Source of the DNA: Halomonas sp. 1513
GTDB lineage: Bacteria; Pseudomonadota; Gammaproteobacteria; Pseudomonadales; Halomonadaceae
Reading direction: 5' to 3'
Assembly: GCA_001971685.1 (NCBI GenBank)
Contig: CP019326.1
Location: 620,001 to 684,000 of the forward strand
Length of the DNA stretch: 64,000 nucleotides
Part shown: positions 56,167 to 64,000 of the stretch, piece after piece
How the letters are laid out: each line of letters begins with the position of its first letter
Position numbering within the stretch: the first letter of the stretch is position 1
Made by a program: the position numbers and the translations under genes
The notes under the pieces: model-generated
The model's database searches: none
What the model was told of the DNA's origin: nothing
The model's input: the letters and a program-made list of their open reading frames with translations, nothing else

Positions 56167-59100
56167 ATGCTTGAACTGCGAGGTGCGCCTGCCCTTTCTG
56201 CTTTCCGACATGCCAAGCTGCTGGCCACCCTGCGCGACCGGGTTCCCGAGGTCGACACGCTGCACGCCGAGTACGTCCACTTCGTCGACCACCACGGTGA
56301 GCTGGATGACGACCAGCGCCAGCTGCTCGAACGCCTCCTCGATTACGGCAGCCAGGCCGGGGCGGCACAGGAGGGCCATCTGTTCCTGGTGGTGCCGCGT
56401 ATCGGCACCCAGTCGCCGTGGTCGTCGAAGGCCACCGACATTGCCCACAACTGCGGCCTGGCCAAGGTGCGTCGGGTGGAGCGCGGCGTGGCCTATCGGG
56501 TGCGGCTGAACGGCACCCTCTCGGAGGACGCCTTCGAGGCCATCGTCGCCACCCTCCACGACCGCATGACCGAGACGGTGCTGGCCAACTCAAGCGACGC
56601 GGCACGGCTATTCGCCCACCACGAGCCGGCGCCGCTGGGCCAGGTCGACATCCTCGACGGCGGCCGCGCGGCGCTGGCCGAGGCCAACGTCCAGCTCGGC
56701 CTGGCGCTGGCCGAGGATGAGATCGACTACCTGCTCGAGGCGTTCCAGGGCCTGGGCCGCAATCCCGCCGACGTCGAGCTGATGATGTTCGCCCAGGCCA
56801 ACTCCGAGCACTGCCGGCACAAGATCTTCAACGCCGACTGGGTGGTCGACGGCGAGGCGCAGCCGCATTCGCTGTTCAAGATGATCAAGAACACCCACGC
56901 CTGCTCGCCGGATGACGTGCTCTCCGCCTACAGCGACAACGCCGCGGTGATCGAGGGCAGCCGTGCGCCGCGCTTCTTCGCCACGCCGCTGACCGGCAAG
57001 GCCGGCGAGCGCGCCCGCTATGCCGCCGTCGAGGAGCCGATCCAGATCCTGATGAAGGTGGAGACCCACAACCACCCCACGGCGATCGCCCCGCACCCGG
57101 GCGCGGCCACCGGTGCCGGCGGCGAGATCCGCGACGAGGGCGCCACCGGCATCGGCGGCAAGCCCAAGGCGGGCCTGACCGGTTTCAGCGTCTCCAACCT
57201 GCGTATCCCTGAATTCGTGCAGCCCTGGGAAGCCTTCGACTACGGCAAGCCAGAGCGCATCGTCAGCGCCCTGGAGATCATGCTCGACGGGCCGATCGGC
57301 GGCGCCGCCTTCAACAACGAGTTCGGCCGCCCCAACCTGGCCGGCTACTTCCGCACCTACGAGCAGGATGCGCTGGGCAACGACGGCGTCGAGCGGCGCG
57401 GCTACCACAAGCCGATCATGCTCGCCGGCGGCTACGGCAATATTCGCGCGGGTCATGTGCAGAAGGGCGAGATCCCCGTCGGCGGCAAGCTGATCGTGAT
57501 GGGTGGCCCGGCGATGCTGATCGGCCTGGGCGGCGGGGCGGCCTCGTCGATGGCCTCGGGCAGCTCCAGCGCCGACCTCGACTTCGCCTCGGTGCAGCGC
57601 GACAACCCCGAGATCGAGCGCCGCGTCCAGGAGGTGATCGACCGCTGCTGGGCGCTGGGTGACGCCAATCCGATCCGCTTCATTCACGACGTGGGCGCCG
57701 GCGGGCTGTCCAACGCCCTACCCGAGCTGGTCAAGGACGGCGAGCGCGGCGGCCGCTTCGAACTGCGCGCGATCCCCAACGCCGAGCCGGGCATGAGCCC
57801 GCTGGAGATCTGGTGCAACGAGGCGCAGGAGCGCTACGTGCTGGCGGTGGCGCCCGACGACCTCGAGACCTTCGAGGCGCTGTGTGCTCGCGAGCGCTGC
57901 CCCTATGCGGTGGTCGGCGAGGCCAGCGAGGCGCATCATCTGACGGTGGCGGATGGCCACTTCGAGACCACGCCGGTCGACCTGCCGATGAGCGTGCTGT
58001 TCGGCAAGCCGCCCAAGATGACCCGCGAGTTCCAGCGCCAGTCGCGGGTGCTGTCCGGGGTGATGCTCGACAACCTCGACCTGCGCGAGGCAGTGGACCG
58101 GGTGCTGCGGCTGCCGGCAGTGGCTTCCAAGAGCTTTTTGATCACCATCGGCGACCGCTCGATCACCGGCCAGGTGGCCCGCGACCAGATGGTCGGCCCC
58201 TGGCAGGTGCCGGTGGCCGACGTGGCGGTGACCACGGCGAGCTTCGACACCCATGCCGGCGAAGCCATGGCGATGGGCGAGCGGCCCCCGGTGGCGCTGA
58301 TCGACCCCGCCGCCAGCGCGCGGCTGGCGGTGGCCGAGGCGATCACCAACCTGGCCGCCGCGCCGATCGCCAAGCTCGGCGATATCAAGCTCTCCGCCAA
58401 CTGGATGAGCGCCGCCGACCATCCCGGTGAGAACCAGGCCCTGTACGACGCCGTCCATGCGGTGGGCATGGAACTCTGCCCGGCGCTGGGGATCGCCATC
58501 CCGGTGGGCAAGGACTCGATGTCGATGCGCACCGCCTGGCAGGAGGAGAACGCCAGGGGCGAGCTCGAGGAGAAGAGCGTCACCGCGCCGCTGTCGCTGG
58601 CGGTCACCGGCTTCGCCCCGGTCAGCGATGCGCTGAAGACGCTCACCCCGCAGATCAACCTCGACCAGGACGAGTCCGACCTGATCCTGATCGATCTGGG
58701 CGGCGGCCAGAACCGCCTCGGCGGCTCGGCGCTGGCCCAGGTCTACGGCCAGGTCGGTGACGAGTGCCCCGACGTCGACGACCCGGAGGACCTCAAGGCG
58801 TTCTTCGAGGTGATCCAGGGACTCAACCGCGACGGCAAGCTGCTCGCCTACCACGACCGTAGCGACGGCGGCCTGCTGGTGACGCTGCTGGAGATGGCCT
58901 TCGCCGCCCATGCCGGCCTCGAGATCAAGCTCGACTGGCTGATCGACGAGCCGGTGGACGCCTTCAACGCGCTGTTCGCCGAGGAGCTCGGCGCGGTGAT
59001 CCAGGTCAACCGCCAGTACACCGAGGAGGTGCTGGCGCAGTTCGCCGTCGCCGGTATCGAGACCTGCGGGGTGATCGCCCGGCCGCGCTACGACGACCAG

Positions 59101-60096
59101 GTGCGAGTGACGCTGTTCGAGGAGCCGCTGCTCGAGACCACCCGCCTGCTGACCCAGCGCACCTGGGCCGAGACCAGCTATCGCCTGCAGGCGCTGCGCG
59201 ACAACCCCGACTGCGCCAAGAGCGAGTTCGACGGCCTGCTCGACGACCGCGACCCGGGCCTCTCGGCGCAGCCCAGCTTCGACGTCGACGAGGATATCGC
59301 CGCGCCCTTCGTCAACGTCGCGCGTCCGGCCATGGCGGTGCTGCGCGAGCAGGGCGTCAACGGCCAGGTGGAGATGGCCTGGGCCTTCGACCGTGCCGGC
59401 TTCGAGGCGGTCGACGTGCATATGAGCGATATCCTCGCCGGACGCGTGTCGCTGGACGACTTCAAGGGCCTGGTGGCCTGCGGCGGCTTCTCCTACGGCG
59501 ACGTGCTCGGCGCCGGCGGCGGCTGGGCCAAGTCGGTGCTGTTCAATGAACGCGCCCGCGAGCAGTTCGCCGCCTTCTTCGGCCGCGACGACAGCTTCGC
59601 CCTCGGCGTCTGCAACGGCTGCCAGATGCTCTCCCAGCTCAAGGAGCTGATCCCCGGCGCCGACAACTGGCCGCGCTTCGTGCGCAACGAGTCGGAGCAG
59701 TTCGAGGCGCGGGTATCGATGGTGCAGGTCGAGGAGAGCCCGTCGATCCTGCTGGCCGGGATGCAGGGCTCACGGCTGCCGATCGCCGTGGCCCACGGCG
59801 AAGGGCGCGCCGAGTTCCGCGACAGCGGCCACCTGCGCGCCATGCAGGGCAGCAGCCAGATCGCGCTGCGCTACGTCGACCACTACGGCCAGGTCACCAG
59901 CCGCTATCCGGCCAACCCCAACGGCTCGCCGTCGGGCATCACCGGCCTGACCACCCCGGACGGCCGGGTCACCATCATGATGCCGCACCCCGAGCGGGTG
60001 GCGCGGGCGGTGACCAACTCCTGGCGCCCGGCAGAGTGGACTCAGGACGGCGCCTGGCTGCGGCTGTTCCGCAACGCCCGGGTGTGGCTCGGCTGA
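56167..60096 (+). CDS. purL: phosphoribosylformylglycinamidine synthase
   Basis: This is a 1309-residue single-chain PurL, the gamma- and betaproteobacterial form. It has the N-terminal domain, the FGAM synthase domains ([46 protein letters not shown]) and the C-terminal glutaminase ([13 protein letters not shown] nucleophile, MMPHPERV). It makes FGAM from FGAR, glutamine and ATP, step 4 of purine synthesis. The frame runs upstream to 56002 but protein-like sequence starts at [14 protein letters not shown]. No PurR box is evident in the short upstream region. Confidence 0.97.
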   Translation: MLELRGAPALSAFRHAKLLATLRDRVPEVDTLHAEYVHFVDHHGELDDDQRQLLERLLDYGSQAGAAQEGHLFLVVPRIGTQSPWSSKATDIAHNCGLAKVRRVERGVAYRVRLNGTLSEDAFEAIVATLHDRMTETVLANSSDAARLFAHHEPAPLGQVDILDGGRAALAEANVQLGLALAEDEIDYLLEAFQGLGRNPADVELMMFAQANSEHCRHKIFNADWVVDGEAQPHSLFKMIKNTHACSPDDVLSAYSDNAAVIEGSRAPRFFATPLTGKAGERARYAAVEEPIQILMKVETHNHPTAIAPHPGAATGAGGEIRDEGATGIGGKPKAGLTGFSVSNLRIPEFVQPWEAFDYGKPERIVSALEIMLDGPIGGAAFNNEFGRPNLAGYFRTYEQDALGNDGVERRGYHKPIMLAGGYGNIRAGHVQKGEIPVGGKLIVMGGPAMLIGLGGGAASSMASGSSSADLDFASVQRDNPEIERRVQEVIDRCWALGDANPIRFIHDVGAGGLSNALPELVKDGERGGRFELRAIPNAEPGMSPLEIWCNEAQERYVLAVAPDDLETFEALCARERCPYAVVGEASEAHHLTVADGHFETTPVDLPMSVLFGKPPKMTREFQRQSRVLSGVMLDNLDLREAVDRVLRLPAVASKSFLITIGDRSITGQVARDQMVGPWQVPVADVAVTTASFDTHAGEAMAMGERPPVALIDPAASARLAVAEAITNLAAAPIAKLGDIKLSANWMSAADHPGENQALYDAVHAVGMELCPALGIAIPVGKDSMSMRTAWQEENARGELEEKSVTAPLSLAVTGFAPVSDALKTLTPQINLDQDESDLILIDLGGGQNRLGGSALAQVYGQVGDECPDVDDPEDLKAFFEVIQGLNRDGKLLAYHDRSDGGLLVTLLEMAFAAHAGLEIKLDWLIDEPVDAFNALFAEELGAVIQVNRQYTEEVLAQFAVAGIETCGVIARPRYDDQVRVTLFEEPLLETTRLLTQRTWAETSYRLQALRDNPDCAKSEFDGLLDDRDPGLSAQPSFDVDEDIAAPFVNVARPAMAVLREQGVNGQVEMAWAFDRAGFEAVDVHMSDILAGRVSLDDFKGLVACGGFSYGDVLGAGGGWAKSVLFNERAREQFAAFFGRDDSFALGVCNGCQMLSQLKELIPGADNWPRFVRNESEQFEARVSMVQVEESPSILLAGMQGSRLPIAVAHGEGRAEFRDSGHLRAMQGSSQIALRYVDHYGQVTSRYPANPNGSPSGITGLTTPDGRVTIMMPHPERVARAVTNSWRPAEWTQDGAWLRLFRNARVWLG

Positions 60097-60112
60097 CGCG
60101 GCAGCCGCCGCT

Positions 60113-60634
60113 TCAGGGCGGGCAGGCGTCGCTGCGGATCCGGTGTTCCTCCAGGACCTGCAGCTCCGCCTGTTTCTGACGGACGATGGCCTTGAGCATG
60201 GGGTAAAGGGCTGCCACGGTGCAGTTGTCACTCAGCGTCGCGTAGAAGTGGCATGAGGCCTTGGCATCGGCGGCGGCCTGGATCAGAGCCTCGCGTGCCG
60301 GGGCAAGAGTGTCGATGGTAGCCCGACGTGGCGCGTCTCTTCTGCTGGCCATGTGCTTGTGCAAGCGGTATGGCGACCGATGATTAGGCTCCGCCGAGCG
60401 TTCGTCGAGTGTCTCGAGACGGAGTTCGCATTCGATGCCGAGGGCGGCCATCAGGCGGCTGGTAGCAGTGTCGAAGGTGAGAAAGGCGAAGGCGAGCTGG
60501 CGATAGCGGTGCAGTTCCTCGAGTTCGTGAGCACTGGCGAGCGCCTGGAGCTCCAGCGGAATCTGCGGGTCGTTGGAGGCGAATGGCGGCTGGCGTGCCG
60601 CCCGATACGGCATTGGCATTATTGTCGAGTTCAT
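60113..60634 (-). CDS. helical, ferritin-like-style hypothetical protein
   Basis: From ATG 60634 this is a 173-residue protein. Composition is mostly helical: LELQALASAHELEELHRYRQLAFAFLTFDTATSRLMAALGIECELRLETLDE, then EALIQAAADAKASCHFYATLSDNCTVAALYPMLKAIVRQKQAELQVLEEH. Spacing of Glu/His residues (HELEELHRY) resembles ferritin-like four-helix bundles, but a complete di-iron set is not visible. It overlaps nothing and is convergent with purL. The function is unknown. Confidence 0.6.
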   Translation of the reverse strand: MNSTIMPMPYRAARQPPFASNDPQIPLELQALASAHELEELHRYRQLAFAFLTFDTATSRLMAALGIECELRLETLDERSAEPNHRSPYRLHKHMASRRDAPRRATIDTLAPAREALIQAAADAKASCHFYATLSDNCTVAALYPMLKAIVRQKQAELQVLEEHRIRSDACPP

Positions 60635-60899
60635 GGGCACGTGAGGGTCCTCTTGCGGCCGGGGGCGATGCTCCCAGTCGGAATGGTGCGGAAACCTGGG
60701 CGCCATTATCGTGACTCATGTCAGTTTTTCTATGGTTTTTCTTTTCTACATCAGTTATTTAAGGATGCCTGTATGAGAGGTTTCAGCCTCTTTGCTGTGC
60801 TAAGGGCAGGCGCTTCGCCACCCTTTTGATTGGCTGTCGTCAGCCTTCAGCCATTCACCCCTGCTAGCCAGGCCCCGCCGTTTGAGGGCGACCATCGCG
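60635..60899. other. intergenic region between divergent genes
   Basis: It holds the promoters for the minus-strand hypothetical gene and for radD. A T-rich tract lies at 60722-60745. An 18-codon frame at 60773 ([18 protein letters not shown]) has AAGGA seven bases upstream and could be a leader peptide; support is weak. Confidence 0.35.
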
Positions 60900-62765
60900 A
60901 TGACCACGATTTCCTCCCCGCCGCCAGGCTTGCCCAAGCTTCGCCCCTACCAGCAGCAGGCGGTAGGCCGGGTGGTCGAGCATTTCCGTGCCAGCGATGA
61001 GCCGGCGGTGGTGGTGCTGCCTACCGGCAGCGGCAAGTCGCTGGTGATCGCCGAGCTGGCGCGCCTGGCCCGCGGCCGGGTGCTGGTACTGGCCCACGTG
61101 CGTGAGCTGGTCGAGCAGAACCACGCCAAGTACCTCGCCTACGGCTTGCAAGCGGATATCTTCAGCGCCGGGCTGGGGCGCAAGGAGAGCGCGCGCCAGG
61201 TGGTGTTCGGCTCGGTGCAGTCGGTGGTCAGGAACCTCGACGCCTTCGGCGCCCAGACGCCGGGGCAGGGCGCCTTCACGCTGCTGGTGATCGACGAGTG
61301 CCACCGGGTCTCGCTGGACGACGACTCGAGCTACCGCCGGGTGATCGATCATCTGCAGCGCCTCAATCCCCGCCTCAAGGTGCTGGGCCTCACCGCCACG
61401 CCATTTCGGCTGGGCCAGGGCTTCATCTACCACCGCCACTACCACGGCATGGTGCGAGGCGACGAGACCTGCTTCTTTCGCGACTGCGTGTTCGAGCAGC
61501 CGCTGCGGCTGATGGTCAAGCAGGGCTACCTGGCGCCGCCGAGGCGCATCGATGCGGCGGTCGAGCGCTACGACTTCTCGGCGCTGGCGCCGGCGGCCAG
61601 CGGCCTCTACCGCGAGGAGGAGCTCAACCGGGTGGTGGCGGGCCATCGCGCCACCCCGGGCATCATCGCCGAGATCGTCGAGCGCGGCGCCGAGCGCCAG
61701 GGAGTGATGATCTTCGCCGCCAGTGTGGCCCACGCCGAGGAGATCCTCGGCTACCTGCCCGCCGGCGAGGCGGCGCTGATCACCGGTGCCACCCCGGGGG
61801 GCGAGCGCGAGGCGATCATTGCCGCCTTCAAGGCCCGCGAGATCAAGACCCTGGTCAACGTGGCGGTGCTGACCACCGGCTTCGATGCGCCCCACGTCGA
61901 TCTGATCGCCATCCTGCGCCCCACCGAGTCGGTGGGCCTCTACCAGCAGATCGTCGGCCGCGGCCTGCGCCCGGCGCCGGGCAAGCAGGACTGCCTTATC
62001 CTCGACTACGCCGGTAACCCCTGGGATCTCTATGCGCCGGAGGTAGGCGCACCCAAGCCCGCCTCCGACGCCGAGCCGGTGCAGGTCGAGTGCCCCGAGT
62101 GCGGCCACGCCAACCTGTTCTGGGGCAAGCGCGACGGCGAGCTGGTGATCGAGCACTACGGCCGCCGCTGCCAGGGGCTCATCACGGACCCCGCTCCCGC
62201 TTCTGGCGCAAGCAGAGGCTCGCGAGGCGCGGGCGATAAGGAACGAGGCGCGGCGTCGGGCGCCCGTAGGCAGTGCGATTTCCGCTTTCGCTTCAAGCTG
62301 TGCGGCGAGTGCGGCGCCGAGAACGATATCGCCGCGCGGCGCTGCCACGGCTGCCAGACGCTGCTGGTCGACGCCGACGACAAGCTCAAGGCGGCGCTCA
62401 GGCTCAAGGATGCCCGGGTGCTGCGGGTGGCCGGCATGCAGCTCGAGGCCACCGTCAACGGCCGCGGCATGCCGCGCCTCAAGGTCACCTACCACGATGA
62501 GGACGGCGCCACCCTGGCCGAGTGGTTCGCTCTCGAGACCGCGGCCCAGCGCGGCGCCTTCCATGCCGTGTTCCTGCGCGACCACCTGCGTGCGCCGGGG
62601 GGCGCCTGGCGTCCCACCAGTCCGCAAGCGGTGATCGACGAGCAGCGCCGTCTGCGCGCCCCGGACTTCGTGGTGGGTCGCAAGGTCGGCCGCCACTGGC
62701 AGGTGCGCGAGAAGCTGTTCGACTACACCGGCCGCTATCGGCGCGCCGACAGTGCGGCGCTGTGA
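60900..62765 (+). CDS. radD: DEAD/DEAH-box helicase RadD (YejH)
   Basis: This 621-residue superfamily 2 helicase has Q-box-like [12 protein letters not shown], Walker [13 protein letters not shown] box, TATPF, and the C-terminal motif [24 protein letters not shown]. Zinc-binding segments follow: [11 protein letters not shown], then [18 protein letters not shown]. RadD stimulates RecA-mediated strand exchange and interacts with SSB. A Ser/Ala/Gly/Arg-rich linker of about 28 residues sits between the zinc segments, which appears to be an insertion. ATG 60900 is chosen; a TTG at 60882 is possible. Confidence 0.92.
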   Translation: MTTISSPPPGLPKLRPYQQQAVGRVVEHFRASDEPAVVVLPTGSGKSLVIAELARLARGRVLVLAHVRELVEQNHAKYLAYGLQADIFSAGLGRKESARQVVFGSVQSVVRNLDAFGAQTPGQGAFTLLVIDECHRVSLDDDSSYRRVIDHLQRLNPRLKVLGLTATPFRLGQGFIYHRHYHGMVRGDETCFFRDCVFEQPLRLMVKQGYLAPPRRIDAAVERYDFSALAPAASGLYREEELNRVVAGHRATPGIIAEIVERGAERQGVMIFAASVAHAEEILGYLPAGEAALITGATPGGEREAIIAAFKAREIKTLVNVAVLTTGFDAPHVDLIAILRPTESVGLYQQIVGRGLRPAPGKQDCLILDYAGNPWDLYAPEVGAPKPASDAEPVQVECPECGHANLFWGKRDGELVIEHYGRRCQGLITDPAPASGASRGSRGAGDKERGAASGARRQCDFRFRFKLCGECGAENDIAARRCHGCQTLLVDADDKLKAALRLKDARVLRVAGMQLEATVNGRGMPRLKVTYHDEDGATLAEWFALETAAQRGAFHAVFLRDHLRAPGGAWRPTSPQAVIDEQRRLRAPDFVVGRKVGRHWQVREKLFDYTGRYRRADSAAL

Positions 62766-62843
62766 GCGGCGCACGTCTCTTGCTAGACTGCACGATTGAT
62801 CGATACTCCATGCCGAGAGACGCCTCAGGAGGCCAGGCCGCGC

Positions 62844-63758
62844 GTGAGCGAGACGCCCACCACCGTCGTCGAAGGGAGCCAAGCGCCGCAGCAGGGCGAG
62901 CTGTTCGCGCGGGTGCTCGACGAGCCGGTCTATGCGCCGCCGGAGGACCTGTATATTCCGCCGGAGGCGCTGCGGGTGTTCCTCGAGACCTTCGAGGGGC
63001 CGCTCGACCTGCTGCTCTATCTGATCCGGCGCCAGAACCTGGATATCCTGAGCATCGACGTCGCCGCCATCACCCACCAGTACATCGAGTACGTCGAGCT
63101 GATGAAGGCGATGGAGATCGAGCTGGCCGGCGAGTACCTGCTGATGGCGGCGATGCTGGCCGAGATCAAGTCGCGCACGCTGCTGCCGCGGCCGCCCAAG
63201 GGCGATGAGGATGACGACGAGGGCGATCCGCGAGCCGAGCTGATTCGCCGCCTGCAGGAGTACGAGCGGCTCAAGCACGCCGCCGAGACCCTGGGCGAAC
63301 TGCCGCGCCTGGGCCGCGACTGGTTTCCCGCCCAGGCCGGCCTGCCGCCGCTGGAATCGCGGGTCATCCACCCCGACGTCGAACTCGACGAGCTATTGGC
63401 GGCGCTGTCGGGTATCCTGCGCCGCGCCGAGCTGACGCAGTCGCACCAGATCAGCCGCGAAGTGCTCTCGACCCGCGAGCGCATGCTGGCGATCATGGCG
63501 CGGCTCGAGCATCAGCACTACACCCCCTTCGAGGCGCTGTTTACCCTCGAGGAGGGGCGCGCCGGGGTGATCGTGACCTTCATGGCGATCCTCGAGCTGG
63601 CCAAGGAGGCGATGATCGAGATCGTGCAGAATGCGCCGCTGTCGCCGATTCATGTGCGCGCGCGCTTGGCCGGCGATGCCGCCGAGACGCCCGAGGACAT
63701 CGACGACGAGCTGGGCGAGAGCCCGTTCGACCACGAGGAAGCGTTACCGCCATCATGA
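62844..63758 (+). CDS. scpA: chromosome segregation and condensation protein ScpA
   Basis: This protein has 304 residues from GTG 62844, with AGGAGG upstream; a TTG at 62796 is possible. It has the ScpA N-terminal kleisin region (VFLETFEGPLDLLLYLIRRQNLDILSIDVAAITHQYIEYV) that binds SMC, and a C-terminal winged helix (EEGRAGVIVTFMAILELAKEAMIEIVQ). It bridges SMC heads in the SMC-ScpAB condensin. The stop overlaps the scpB start by ATGA. Confidence 0.95.
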   Translation: MSETPTTVVEGSQAPQQGELFARVLDEPVYAPPEDLYIPPEALRVFLETFEGPLDLLLYLIRRQNLDILSIDVAAITHQYIEYVELMKAMEIELAGEYLLMAAMLAEIKSRTLLPRPPKGDEDDDEGDPRAELIRRLQEYERLKHAAETLGELPRLGRDWFPAQAGLPPLESRVIHPDVELDELLAALSGILRRAELTQSHQISREVLSTRERMLAIMARLEHQHYTPFEALFTLEEGRAGVIVTFMAILELAKEAMIEIVQNAPLSPIHVRARLAGDAAETPEDIDDELGESPFDHEEALPPS

Positions 63759-64000
63759 ACACGCGCATCAGCGACCCGGTAAGCCCCCTGGACGAGATTC
63801 TCGAGGCGGCGCTGCTGGCCGCCGGCGAGCCGCTCTCGCCGGAGCGGCTCGAGGCGCTGTTCGATGACCATGAGCGGCCGTCGCGGCGCGAGCTGCGCGC
63901 GGCACTGGCGCGGCTCGGTGAACGCATGGAGCACGGCGCCCTGGAGCTGATCGAGACCGCCTCCGGCTTTCAGCTGCGGATTCGCTCGCGGCTCTCGCCG
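63755..64000 (+). CDS. scpB: chromosome segregation protein ScpB, N-terminal part
   Basis: The first 82 codons are visible and the gene runs off the right edge. PLDEILEAALLAAGEPLSPERLEALFDD then LELIETASGFQLRIRSR match the first winged-helix of ScpB. The ATG overlaps the scpA stop (ATGA), which fixes the start and shows coupled translation of condensin subunits. Confidence 0.93.
   Translation, partial: MNTRISDPVSPLDEILEAALLAAGEPLSPERLEALFDDHERPSRRELRAALARLGERMEHGALELIETASGFQLRIRSRLSP

Noticed and set aside
57718..59421. 567-codon minus-strand frame within purL
   Set aside because: It lies wholly antisense to a complete purL and has the histidine-, glutamine- and glycine-rich composition of GC-driven shadow frames.
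60773..60829. 18-codon leader peptide before radD
   Set aside because: It has a fair AAGGA, but there is no attenuator-like structure or regulatory codon run, so it is mentioned only in the intergenic entry.
60864..63371. 835-codon minus-strand frame across radD and scpA
   Set aside because: It spans two confident genes and the gap between them, with no recognisable domain; long antisense frames are expected at this GC content.

Overview
The window looks like chromosomal DNA of a halophilic gammaproteobacterium, most likely Halomonas or a close relative. The reasons are the GC-rich core genes, the single-chain gammaproteobacterial PurL, the DctPQM TRAP operon, RadD, DbpA, MltF and ScpA/ScpB, and the DUF2157/DUF4401/GDYXXLXY membrane trio. 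The genus is inferred from gene content, not from a marker gene.

Region 1 (1-4542) is different in character. It is AT-richer and its genes are short, mostly unrelated and in one orientation. They are separated by folded sites ending in GTT-type core sequences (near 262, 1138, 2660, 3606 and 4536). I read it as the distal end of an integron gene-cassette array; attI and the integrase would lie upstream of base 1. The cassettes encode a protein with an SSB-like C-terminal tip (partial), a death-like/EAD-type domain fused to a TIR-like or nucleoside-deoxyribosyltransferase-like domain, a NERD nuclease-related protein with zinc ribbons, a HEPN-like protein, and an unrecognised 233-residue protein. 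Several are typical of antiviral or conflict proteins.

Region 2 (4.7-30.4 kb) is mixed core and accessory sequence: an FAD amino-acid dehydrogenase, a hipBA toxin-antitoxin pair with three evenly spaced operators, a CoA-transferase/hydrolase, a curA-type reductase, PsiE, the DUF2157/DUF4401/GDYXXLXY operon, a sodium:solute symporter, a metallothionein, two near-identical cspA loci flanking an MscS channel gene, YghU, RlpA, two diguanylate cyclases and small secreted or cytosolic proteins. Gene scars are visible: an IS3-type end, a RelA/SpoT-like HD fragment and an EAL C-terminal fragment.

Region 3 (29.5-42.7 kb) holds an RpiR regulator with a TRAP transporter and a racemase-family protein that lacks both catalytic cysteines, then dbpA, a RIO-type kinase, a chemoreceptor behind a sigma-28 promoter, a creatininase-family hydrolase, a tautomerase, a rhomboid protease, an alpha/beta hydrolase, and an M24-fold protein without its metal ligands.

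Region 4 (42.7-48.3 kb, minus strand) is the most unusual operon: periplasmic substrate-binding protein, then a membrane HAMP-PAS-GGDEF-EAL protein (degenerate GGDEF, intact EAL), then a KaiC-like double ATPase with a coiled-coil tail, then a KaiB-like protein. Three of the four genes are joined to a neighbour by ATGA overlaps. It looks like a signalling module linking a periplasmic ligand and c-di-GMP to a KaiB/KaiC switch.

Region 5 (48.4-64 kb) is housekeeping: YebC-family protein, bifunctional nuclease with PDZ domain, TauE/SafE exporter, TesB, TadA, a further diguanylate cyclase, MltF, PurL, a ferritin-like hypothetical protein, RadD, ScpA and the start of ScpB, which runs off the end.
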